Origin: Paroedura picta
Taxonomy: Eukaryota > Chordata > Lepidosauria > Squamata > Gekkonidae
Direction of reading: 5' to 3'
NCBI RefSeq assembly: GCF_049243985.1
Contig: NC_135374.1
Location: 66,331,434-66,395,433 of the forward strand
Length of the DNA: 64,000 nucleotides
Both the position numbers and the translations under genes were made by a program. Shown one piece after another: positions 25,601-37,600 of this stretch. The notes under the pieces are model-generated. The model searched no databases, was not told the DNA's origin, and saw nothing but the letters and a program-made list of their open reading frames with translations. The stretch's first letter is position 1, and the number at the start of each line of letters is the position of its first letter.

Positions 25601-28600
25601 AATTCAATTTTTCTGCAAATCTAACAGGTTCTACCATGTGTGGATACATTATGCAATTTTCTGTAATTTTCAGAGTGGAGCCAGTTTGGAAATTAGACAC
25701 ATGAAACACTAATTTACATATAAATTAGATACATAAATACTGAGTGCTGTTTTTTATGTCATGTTTAGGAACACTGCATGCTGCAAACTCTCCAAGTGGT
25801 GCTTTAAGAGCACCATCACCAGCATCATTTGGCCCAACACCTTCTCCTTCATCTCTTGGAATCACAATGGGCCAAAGTGCAAACTTTACCAGCCCCCATG
25901 GTAAGTCTGTGACTGATAGCAATAGAAACTTTAAAAAACACTTAACTGACTGTTTCTTTTCTGTCTCTGGGGAAGGTTACTGTGCTGTTCTTGACTAGGA
26001 TGCAGATCCTGAAGCCATAGCAACCAGTTTTCCAGTATACCAGTCTCCATATTCCTACATAGGCGGGCCTGCTGCTTTTTTAGCTGAAGTTCTTTCCTAG
26101 GTCTCTACAATATTTTGGCTTTCCAACTGCTGGGCCTGTTGCTAATGTTCAGACTTTAATAATGTCAGTCCCTCCCAAGGTAGCCTGTTCGCATGTACAG
26201 GTAGGGGACCTCTTGGCTTCCTGTAGGAAGGCTGCAGTTATTCATTCTTTGTAGTGTGTTTCCCTCCCCAGACCTGAGCAGCTTTTGCCGTATCAATTCA
26301 AGCTTCTCTTTTTTTCCCCAAAATATTCTTCCAGCAGCTTCAGTTAATATGTGTGATTCTGAAAGTCAGTTTTCTTATGTGTTAGAATTGTAGTACTCTT
26401 AGACAAATTTGAAATATGGGTTTGCACAGTTATTCTCTAAAAGACGATGCAGTAAAAGTGCTACACTCAATATGCCAGCAAATTTGGAAAACTCAACAAT
26501 GGCCACAGGATTGAAAAAGGTCAGTTTACATTCCAATCCCAAAGAAGGGCAATGCCAAAGAATATTCAAACTACCGCACCATTGCACTCATTTCTCATGC
26601 TAGCAAAGTTATGTTCAAAATTTTACAAGCTAGGCTCCAGCAATATGTGGACCGAGAACTTCCAGAAGTACAAGCAGGATTTCGAAGAGGCAGAGGAACT
26701 AGAGATCAAATTGCCAACATACGCTGGATCATGGAGAAAGCTAGGGAGTTCCAGAAGAACATTTACTTCTGCTTTGTTGACTATGCTAAAGCCTTTGATT
26801 GTGTGGAGCACAACAAATTGTGGCAAGTTCTTAAAGAGATGGGAATACCAGAGCATCTTATTTGTCTCTTGAGAAACTTATATGCAGGTCAAGAAGCAAC
26901 AGTGAGAACTGAACATGGAATCACTGATTGGTTCAAAATTGAGAAAGGAGTTCAGCAAGGCTGTATACTGTAGCCTTGCCTATTTAACTTGTATGTGGAG
27001 CACATCATGAGAAAGGCGGGATTAGAGCAGTCACATGGGATCAAGATTGCAGGGAGAAATATCAACAACCTCAGATATACAGATGATACCACTCTACTGG
27101 CAGATAGTGAAGAGGAACTAAAGAGCCTGTTGATGCAGGTGAAGGAGGAGAGTACAAAAGTTGGCTTGAAACTCAACATCAAGAAAACAAAGATCATGGC
27201 ATCCGGCCCTCTCAGTTCCTGGCAAATAGATGGGGAAGAAATGGAAATAGTGACAGATTTTATTTTCCTGGGCTCCAAGATCACTGCAGATGGGAACTGC
27301 AGCAAAGAAATTAAAAGACGCTTGCTCCTGGGGAGGAAAGCTATGGCAAATCTAGACAGCATCCTAAAAAGCAGAGACATCACCCTGCCAACAAAAGTGC
27401 GTTTAGTCAAGGCTATGGTATTCCCAGTTGCAATGTATGGCTGTGAAAGTTGGACCATAAGGAATGCTGAGCGTCAAAGAATTGAGGGTTTTGAACTCTG
27501 GTGCTGGAGAAGACTCTTGTGAGTCCCTTGGACTGCAAGGTGAAAAACCGGTCAGTCCTAGAGGAGATCAGCCCAGACTGCTCCTTAGAAGGCCAGATCC
27601 TGAAGATGAAACTCAAATACTTTGGCCACGTCATGAGAAGGAAGGACTCCCTGGAGAAGAGCCTAATGCTGGGAGCGATCGAGGGCAAAAGAAGAAGGGG
27701 ACGACAAAGAACGAGGTGGCTGGATGGAGTCACTGAAGCAGTAGGTACAAACTTAAATGGACTCCGGGGAATGGTAGAGGACAGGAAGGTCTGGAGGATC
27801 ATTGTCCATGGGGGCACGATGGGTCGGACACGACCTCGCACCTAACAACAACAACAGTTATTCTCTGGAATGATAGATACTGTTGACTCTCCCTTAGGGT
27901 TTTGCCAACCAAGTGTAAATCAAGAAAACTACTACAAATTATTCAGTTGGTCCTCTAATAATTCTGTACAACCCGACTCTTTAGTCAGCCTTGTGATAAT
28001 ATGATACTTTCTACAAAGTTACTCCTAAATATAGGTTTCTTTATCATGTAACATGTAATAAATTTATTATATCTTACTTTCAGGGTTAGCAATTCTAATA
28101 CTGGGTTACCTCTAAGGCTTCGACAGATGGTGAATTTGGAAGCCATTTTTAGCACTGTCTCTTGCCCACATTCCCACCAATTGGAATAAATGGGATTTTG
28201 GCCTATTGTAACACATTGTACATTGGTCTCCCCTTAAAATTAACTTGGAAACTTGAGTTGGTGCAGGATAGCATGCACAGTTACTAAAGGGAGTTATTGC
28301 ATATTACTTCAATTCTGCAGACACTCCAGTGGCTGCCCATTGGCTCAGTTTAATGTACTGACTATCACATACAGTCTTGGTCCCTCTTATCTGTGGAACC
28401 ACCTGGCCCCCATTCATCTCCATAACAACTTGACTCATGACAGCAGGATCTTCTGCTAATGGCAACCTGCAAATGGCAAAATCAGCAACTGTCTCTACTC
28501 ATGCTTTCTTCATTACTACATTTTCCAACTCTCTGACAGGTCAAGAAGACTTCTACTTGCCTTGCTTTCCACAAACTGCAAAACTAAATTACTCAAGAGG

Positions 28601-31600
28601 GCTTTTTGCACAGATAATAAGGTTGCACTGTACAAATTTGTTCTGAGACTGCCTTAGATAAATTATTAGAGACTGTGGTCTATACTATTGTGTATATTTA
28701 TGTTTTATTTCTAGTCTATCTTTCTGACAGAGACTCAAGATAGGGACACAGAGTCAGTCAATATAGTCAACATAAAGGGACATTCAAATAATCAAGATGT
28801 TAGCACTGCAGAAGTCTGGAATCAACCAGGAATCTAGAACTGAAGCACAACCTATTAACATCACACATTAAGTGGTCCAAAATTACGTAACAGAATCATA
28901 AACACATAAATAAATATTAAGTTTAGCTTGCCATTCTAATAACTTAATTTCAAAGAACCTGCAGGAGTGGTTTGCTGTACAATATTGCTAGTCCTGAAAC
29001 CTGTTTCCAGACTGTTTTCAGACTGATAATTGTGTCCTTAGGTTAGCAAGCCTGTCTTGATTTGCAAGAATAACATAGTTTCTAAAATGACTAGGCCGTA
29101 TTCAGTATGTTCCTTCAGATTTTCACTAGGTAGTGTAATAAGAAAGCTAAATATGGATCTGATCATGATGGGTATCCGCTTTAGTCAGTCTGCAATAAAG
29201 TGTATGAGTCCAGTAGCTCCTAAAAGACTAACAAAATTTGTGGTAGGGTTTGAGCTTCTGTGAGTGAGTAGTGACTTATGAAAATTGATATCCTGACACA
29301 AATTTTATGCTACTGAACTCTTGTTCTTTTCTACTGCTATGGATCTGGATCATCCTGGAATACGACATGAAACTTCATAGTAATTCTACTGCTGGAGACA
29401 AAAGTTTTCAATTTTTTCTCTCTTAGGTACAATAGATCCTAGTTCTCCATATACCATGATGTCCCCCAGTCAACGTGCAGGAAATTGGCCAGGCTCACCT
29501 CAAGTGTCTGGTCCCTCTCCAGCAACAACACGTATGACTGGAATGTCACCAGCCAACCCTTCCTTACATTCACCAGTACCAGATGTTTCTCATTCCCCAC
29601 GAGCTGGAACAAGTGAGCAATACTGGCAGGGTGTTTGGGGGTGGGAGTGGTGTTTGTAGAGCAGGTAGACAGTGGTTGTTCTGAACCTTCAGTATTTTTA
29701 TGCAAACTCCTTTTAACATATAGCATGCCAGTTTAGTTTTAAAAGTAGGCAAAAATGTATTAATCATGGATTAACTCTGATATAGAAGAACTAAATCGAA
29801 GCGCATTAATCAGTCCTCTCACTCTAAAGTATGCTAAGTATTCCAAAGGCCTGCCCCAGCAACTTCATTCTGTTGGTGATGCTTTAGGTCCAACCAGTGT
29901 CAGGGCTGGTTGATAACATTTGTTTGTTCAGCTATAAAGTGTCATTTTCTCTTATTTCTGGCCACAGCATTTTAAAAGTTGCTGATATGGCTTCTGTTTT
30001 TTGCTGTAAGGAGAATTTTCGAAAGAGTAAAATAATATATTACACAAAATACAATCAGGATTGCAAATCTCATTGAGGAGAAAAGCCACGTAAAATAAGA
30101 AGGCAAATTATAGAGCAACATAAAACTCTTAAATTATAAGGATTAGAATATTCTTCAGCTCACTCAGAACTTAAGAACTTATTCGTTGTGGGCAACTCCC
30201 TTAAAGGTTTTGTTATTGGTCCGTGTCCCAAATCTTCCTGGAATTTCCCTAGCATTTTGATTGTATAAATAATCACGTATTCCTCAATAGGAAGAGTAAG
30301 GTGTACTTATTTCTACTAGGTTCCCAAGCAATGCCAACAAACATGCCACCACCTCGTAAACTACCTCACCGTTCTTGGGCTGCATCCATACCCACAATTC
30401 TCACTCACGGTGCCTTGAACATTCTGCTACTGCCCTCTCCGACTCCTGGACTTATGCCAGGACTGGCTGGAAGCTATCTCTGCTCTCCACTTGAACGTTT
30501 CCTTGGATCAGTTATTATGAGAAGACATCTTCAGAGGATTATCCAGCAGGAAACGGTACCTAAGCTAGTCTTGTATTACAGTAGTTAAAACAGCAGACTG
30601 GGACAGGGGGGGATGAGGGGAAACTTGGTGACATAGAGCACGTTGTCTCTAGTGGGCACACTGCTTTAAAGAAGCAAACATTCAGTGGAAACTTTTACAA
30701 ATCCATCAATTGTTCCTAACTTTAGGCAGATAGAATTTGTGTGAATTTGGTTTTTTGGAATGGCACAGAGGATCCTGGTTCAAAATATGTCATCAAACCA
30801 CAAGAAATATTGGGATAATGTGTTCAGAATGTAACAAGATTTAGCAAAGGTTCCAATGGGATGTTTTTGCTTCTCCAACAGCTACTACTAATCAACTCCA
30901 ATGAACCTGGTGTGATAATGTTCAAGACAGATGCCTTGAAATGTAGAGTTGCCCTGAACCCGAAGACCAACCAGACTTTGCAATTAAAAGTAGCACCTGA
31001 AAATGCCGGGCAGTGGAAACAAGAGGAATTGCAAGTTTTGGAAAAATTCTTTGAAACTAGAGTATGTATTTTGTTTTTTAAATACTAATTAATTAAATAA
31101 ATGCTTGGTTTTCCTTAAATGTGGAGGGAATTAGTTATAGAAATTAGCAAAATATACTACCTTGAGCCATTATGGGAGTAGGGTGGTATAAAAATCCAAT
31201 AATAAATATATTTTTTAATAATAATACAGAAAAATTGCAGAGGCTGTTAAAGTGCTAATAGGCACGAGCCTGTGGACTTCCGTTTGTGTCTTTGACCAGA
31301 GAAAGTTCTGTAAGTTTCTTGAGCAGTCAGAAAGAGAAACATCAGAGGGCATGCTAGTGCAACAGTTGCCTGTGACCTGCTGCCCCTAATGATCCGCCCA
31401 CTCTTCTGTTTTATTCCTGTACGTTCTGTGCTACTGGACTAAAGTGGGATGGGCCTGCACTGCTTGAATCACTCATGAGCTGGGTCACTACAGTACTTTC
31501 AGCATTGTTCCTACAAGCATGGACATAGACATTAAATTAAACCTCAGAATTCCAAGATTTTGCGGGAATTGCCAAACAACAAACATCCTTGTACTCTTTA

Positions 31601-34600
31601 TTTCAGTGGGCCTTGGGGGAATGTATGACAAACAGGAGGCTGTCCTGCTCCTGAAGGGAAAATAGCCACCTGGTTGAACCTATGGGAGTGCTGCTCCAAC
31701 ATCCAGATGTCTTTCAGATGTGGTGGGTGGGATGGGCAAGCAGTGATAGCTGAGGTGTGCCTCAGAAAAAGAGTAGAAGAGTGAAAGGTAGCTCTGCTTG
31801 GAAGTGTGGCAGGGTGGTTTAGCTATACCTCTGTGAGTGACTAGAATACCAAAGTATCAGGCCTTTTTCTGGTAATGTACCATTTAGTCTGACTCTTAGG
31901 AAAGGGCATACTGGTGTGGGTGGAATCCTGTGCATGTGACAGGATCTAACCTAGTGCAAGCAGCTGTGCAGGGAGACGGAGAAAGAGTGAGCTCAGGAGC
32001 TACTGGTGAGTATTGCTTTCTTTCTTACAGTGTAGAGCGGTGGTCCCCAACCACCGGGCCGCGGCCCGGCCCAGTGCCAGGCCGCGGTTCCCTCTCCCCG
32101 CCCAACCCCGCAGTAAGAAACTTTCCAGGCTGCAAGCTTGCGGCCCAGCAAGCTTCTTACTGTGGGGGGTGGGAGAGGGAAAATGTCTTTGCAAAGAGTC
32201 TTGCAGATCTGCTGAGGAGGGCTTTAAACTAAGTCCAAAGGGGTAGCTAGATGATTCAAAGCCTAGTTTGATGACGATAACTGTAGATAGGAACACTGCA
32301 GAGTTAATGGGATTGGAAGAAAAAAGGACATCACGAGGCACAATGATGTAGTTGTCTTCTCTATATTTATAAGTGAAAAGGTTATAACATAAAATCTAAA
32401 TGGTCAAACATAGGATCAAACATAAAGAGTCAACCAAAACGGGATCCTAGGTAAAGTAACCCGCTTTCTGTTCTATCTTCGTCAGTGGTTGCTCTTCCAA
32501 TATACTGTCATAATAGTAATCATAGCATCACATTGGCAAAATGCTCATAATTGTCTGGGGATTTCATAAAGTGCCCAAAGTTCACTTATAAATATAGAGA
32601 AGACTACTACATCATTGTGCCTTGTGATTTCCTTTTTTCTTCAGAGTCCACATTGAGGAATCCATGGTTTTATACTTGAGTTAATGGGAATGGCACATAT
32701 GCAGGGAACTATTAACTTACAGGAAAGTTCAAATACTAAACCCTGGGGTACTTGTATGAAGGATTACGATGTCTCTACACTAATGCACAGAGTATGGGAA
32801 ACAAGCAGGAAGAACTAGAAGTCCTAATAAAGGAAGGGGACTATGGTCTGATAGGCATCACAGAAACTGGTGGGATAACTGGAATAATAAAATTGAGGGG
32901 TACAACATATTTAAAGGGGACAGACAAATAAAGGAGTGAGGAGTAGCACTATAAGTTAAGAATATATATACTTGTGAGGAACTACATGTGTCTGAGCATG
33001 AGCGAAGAGTCTTTGGGTAAAAATAAAAAGAGTAGGACATAATAATGCTATTGTAGGGGTCTGCTATAGGCCACCAGGCCAGACATAAGACTATGATCTT
33101 GCGGAATAGAAAAGCTGCATGTAGTCACACATACAGGCTGGACTTCAGGACAGCAAATGTTAACAAACTTAAAATTATGTTGGGTAGAATCCTAGGGTCT
33201 GAAAAACTTAAGGAGATGGAAGTCAAAGAAGATTGGGAGTTTTTCAGAAATGAAATATTGAAGGCACAATTGCAGACAATTCCCTTGGGAAGGAAAACTG
33301 GAAGGAACCTAAAGAAACCAGGGTGGCACCATAAACAGCTTTCAAAAGAATTGAATAATTAAAAAGACTCATTTAGGAAATGGAAGGAGGACCTTATAAC
33401 CAAGGAGTAATATAAACAAATAACCAAGGCTTCTAGGGAGAGTGTTAGAAAAGCTAAAGCTCAGTATGAGCTTAGGTTAGCAAGAAATCCTGAAAACAAC
33501 AAAAAAGGGTTCTTTAGTTATATTCAAAGAAAAAGAATAGGGGCAAAGTAGGACCATTGTGGGGCAAGAAAGTGACATTGTAACAGGTGATGAATCATAG
33601 AATCATAGAGTTGGAAGGGGCCATTCAAGCCATCTAGTCCAACCCCCTGCTCAACGCAGGATTAGCCCTAAGCATCCTAAAGCATCCAAGAAAAGTGTGT
33701 ATCCAACCTTTGCTTGAAGACTGCCAGTGAGGGGGAGCTCACCACCTCCTTAGGCAGCCTATTCCACTGCTGAACTACTCTGACTGTGAAATTTTTTCCC
33801 CTGATATCTAGCCTATATCGTTGTACTTGAAGTTTAAACCCATTACTGCGTGTCCTCTCCTCTGCAGCCAACAGAAACAGCATCCTGCCCTCCTCCAAGT
33901 GACAACCTTTCAAATACTTAAAGAGGGCTATCATGTCCCCTCTCAACCTCCTTTTCTCCAGGCTGAACATTCCCAAGTCCCTCAACCTATCTTCATAGGG
34001 CTTGGTCCCTTGGCCCCAGATCATCTTCGTCGCTCTCCTCTGTACCCTTTCAATTTTATCTACGTCCTTCTTGAAGTGAGGCCTCCAGAACTGCACACAG
34101 TACTCCAAGTGTGGTCTGACCAGTGCCGTATACAATGGGACTATGACATCTTGTGATTTTGATGTGATGCCTCTGTTGATACAGCCCAAAATGGCATTCG
34201 CCTTTTTTACTGCGAATGCATCACACTGCCTGCTCATGTTTAGTTTACAATCCACAAGTACCCCAAGGTCTTGTTCACACACAGTGTTACCTAGAAGTGT
34301 ATCCCCCATCCAGTAGGCATGCTTTTCATTTTTCTGACCCAGATGCATAACTTTACACTTATCTTTATTAAATTGCATCTTGTTCTCATTTGCCCATTTT
34401 TCCATTGTGTTCAGATCTTGTTGAACTCTGTCTCTACTCACCTCTCTCCAGTCTGATGAAACACCATTGACAACAACTCTTTGAGTGCGGTTCTCTAACC
34501 AATTCCCTATCCACCTGACTATCTGAAAATCCAGATTGCAGTCCTTCAATTTATCCATCAGAACATCATGGGGAACCTTGTCAAAAGCTTTACTAAAATC

Positions 34601-37600
34601 CAAGTAAATGACATCAACCGAATTTCCCCGATCCAGCAAACCTGTTACTTGGTCAAAAAAGGAAACCAGGTTGGTCTGGCAGGACCTGTTGGAGACAAAT
34701 CCATGCTGACTTCCTTGGATCACTAAATTGTCCTCCAGATGTTTGCAGATCGCTCCCTTTAATATCTGCTCCATTATCTTCCCCACAACAGAGGTCAGAC
34801 TCACTGGTCTATAGTTTCCCGGGTCATCCTTCCTCCCTTTTTTGAAGATCGGAATAACATTTGCTCTCTTCCAGTCCTCTGAAGAGAGGACTGAACTTCT
34901 CAATTCCTACTTCTCAGTCTTCTCTTGCAAGTGGAATCGTGCTCAGTGTAGCGAAATCATTTGACCTGATGAAGGATGGGAGTTGTGGCCTAGGATCACC
35001 TGGTTTTTAAAAATAAAACCAGATCCTTGGGGCCAGATGAATTGCATCCAAGGGTACTAAAAGAACAGATGTAATTTCTGAGCCTCTGTCCATTATTTTT
35101 GACAATTCTTGGAGAACAGGTGATGATTGGAGGTGGGCAAATGCTGTCCCCATCTTCAAGAAAGGGAAAAAGGATCCGGGTAACTACTGACCTGCCAGCT
35201 TGATGTCTCTTGCTGGCAAAAATTTAGAATGAATAACCAAACAGTTGGTCCTTAAGCATCTAGAGTGGATGGCTGTAATTACTAAGACTGAGCATAGCTT
35301 TCTCAAGAACAAGACATGTCAGACCTTATCTCTTTTTTTTGAGAAAGTTACTACCTTGCTAGATCAGGGGAATGCTGTGGATATAGTTCACCTTGATTTC
35401 AGTGATATTCTTCTTGACAAGTTGGTAAAATACTGTTAGATGGATCGAGAACTAGCTGACGGATTGCACCCAAAGGGTGTTTGTAAATGGTTCGGCATCT
35501 TCTTGGAGAGGAGTGATGGAGTGCCTCAGGGATCTGTCCTGGGTCCTGTGTTTGTTGTTCTATATATTTATAAATGATTTGGATGAAGTAATAGAGGGGG
35601 TGCTTATTAAATTTGCAGATAAAACTAAACTGGGAGGGGTAGCAAACACAGCAGAAGACAGAATCAGAATACAGGATGATCTTGACAGGCTAGAAAACTG
35701 GGCTAAAAAGAATAAAATGAATTTCAATAAATGTTAAGTTCTTCATTTAGGTAGGAAAAATAATATGTATCACTATACGATGGGTGAGACTTGTCTTGGT
35801 AGTAGTATGTGTGAAAACGATCTGGGGGGTCTTACTAGACCATACACTGAACATCAGTCAGGAGTGTTACTCGGTGGCTAAAAAGGCAAACTGGATTTTG
35901 GGCTATATTAAAGGAAGTATAATGTCCAGATCACGCAAGTTGATGTTACCGCTTTACTCTGCTCTGGCTAGACCTCAGAGTACTGTGTTCAGTTTTGGGT
36001 ACCACAACTGAAGAAGGATGTAGACAAACTGGAGCATGTCCAGGGAAGGGCTACAAAGAGGGGTTTGGAGACCCAGTTGTATGAGGAAAGGCTGAGGGAG
36101 CTTGGTCTGTTTAGTCTGGAAAGAAGACGACTAGGAGGTGATATGATAAGGTAAAGGTAAAGGTATCCCCTGTGCAAGCACCGAGTCATGTCTGACCCTT
36201 GGGGTGACGCCCTCTAGCGTTTTCATGGCAGACTCAATACGGGGTGGTTTGCCAGTGCCTTCCCCAGTCATGACCGTTTACCCCCCAGCAAGCTGGGTAC
36301 TCATTTTACCGACCTCGGAAGGATGGAAGGCTGAGTCAACCTTGAGCCGGCTGCTGGGATTGAACTCCCAGCCTTATGGGCAAAGCTTTCAGACGGCTGC
36401 CTTACCACTCTGCGCCACAAGAGGCTCTTGGTGATATGATATCCATCTTCAAAAACTTCAAGGGCTGTCATATAGAAGATGGAGCAGAGTTATTTTCTGT
36501 TGCCCCAGAGGGGAAACCAGTGGGTTGAACCATTGTGTTGAAATTAATTTGAAAGAATTTTCAACTAAATATCCAGAAGAAGTTCCTAGCTGTTAGAGTA
36601 GTTCCTCAGTGGAAGAGGCTTCCTTGGGAGGTGGTAAGGTCTCCTCCTTTTGACAGAGATAGTCATCTGACAGAAATGCTGATTTTATGAACTTAGGCAG
36701 ATTGTAAGTGGGTGGGCAGGAAGGGATGTGTCAGTGTTTGTCTCTTGTGGCCCTTCCTTGCATACCCAGGGAATTGCTGATCACCATTGTGGGATGGTAG
36801 GTGAACTTCCTCCAGGCCAAGCTGGATCCAGAGATTTTTCCTGGGACGATCACTTGGGCATGAAATTGGGGTCATTGTGCTGGGCAGATAATTGTTAGTT
36901 CCTGCATTGTGCAGGGGGTTGGATTAGATGACCCTGGAGTTCCCTTCCAAGTCAGTAAAAGCCAGTTTGGTATAATGGTTAGGAGTTCTGACTTCTAATC
37001 TGGTGAGCCGGGTTCAATTCTGCATTCCCCCGCATGCAGCCAGCTGGGTGATTTTGGCCTCACCATGGCGCTGATAAAGCTGTTCTGACCGAGCAGTGAT
37101 ATCAGGTCTCTCTCAGCCTCACCCACCTCACAGGGTGTCTGTTGTGGGGAGAGGAAAGGGAAAGGCGACTGCAAGCGACTTTGACTCCTTTGGGGAGAGA
37201 AAAGTGGCATATAAGAACCAACTCTTCTTCTTCTTCTGTTGATACGTGTAAGTGTACACCAAACTCTGAAGCCATAACTAGATTAAATATATGTGCCTCT
37301 GCCAGGTTTTCCCTCTATCTGGAGACCTGTGCTGCTGATCTGTTCTTTGAAACCAACCTGTAAATAAATAAATCTTTGTTTATATACAGTTCCTGCCTCC
37401 ACAAAACTTACCTCATTGCAGCAAATTCAAAGCCTACACACCTGCTACCTTTAGAACACTTGGCAACTGAGGGGAAAGTTTGCAGCGTGCTATAAAAGAA
37501 ATGACTTCCTTCAATGTCATTGGCGTTTATATGTGTCTCCTCAGTTGGTAGAAAAAGCTTGTCACAGTATGAATTAGAGTATCAGAGAATGACTAAACGC

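Larger units (their letters stand above)
32190..36955 (+). pseudogene. CR1 LINE, + strand, with nested insertions
   Basis: Decayed CR1 pieces in order: 5' region with GCTGAGGAGGGCTTTAAACT near 32213; endonuclease start ([18 protein letters not shown]) near 32778; the pre-RT linker [20 protein letters not shown] near 33450; RT pieces at 35245-35737 including [20 protein letters not shown], where the catalytic ADD reads ADK; the C-terminus at 35784-36011 and 36430-36660; and a 3'UTR with CAGGGGGTTGGATTAGATGA. Many stops and shifts. It is interrupted at 32317-32671, 33593-34880 and 36149-36429. Confidence 0.8.
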
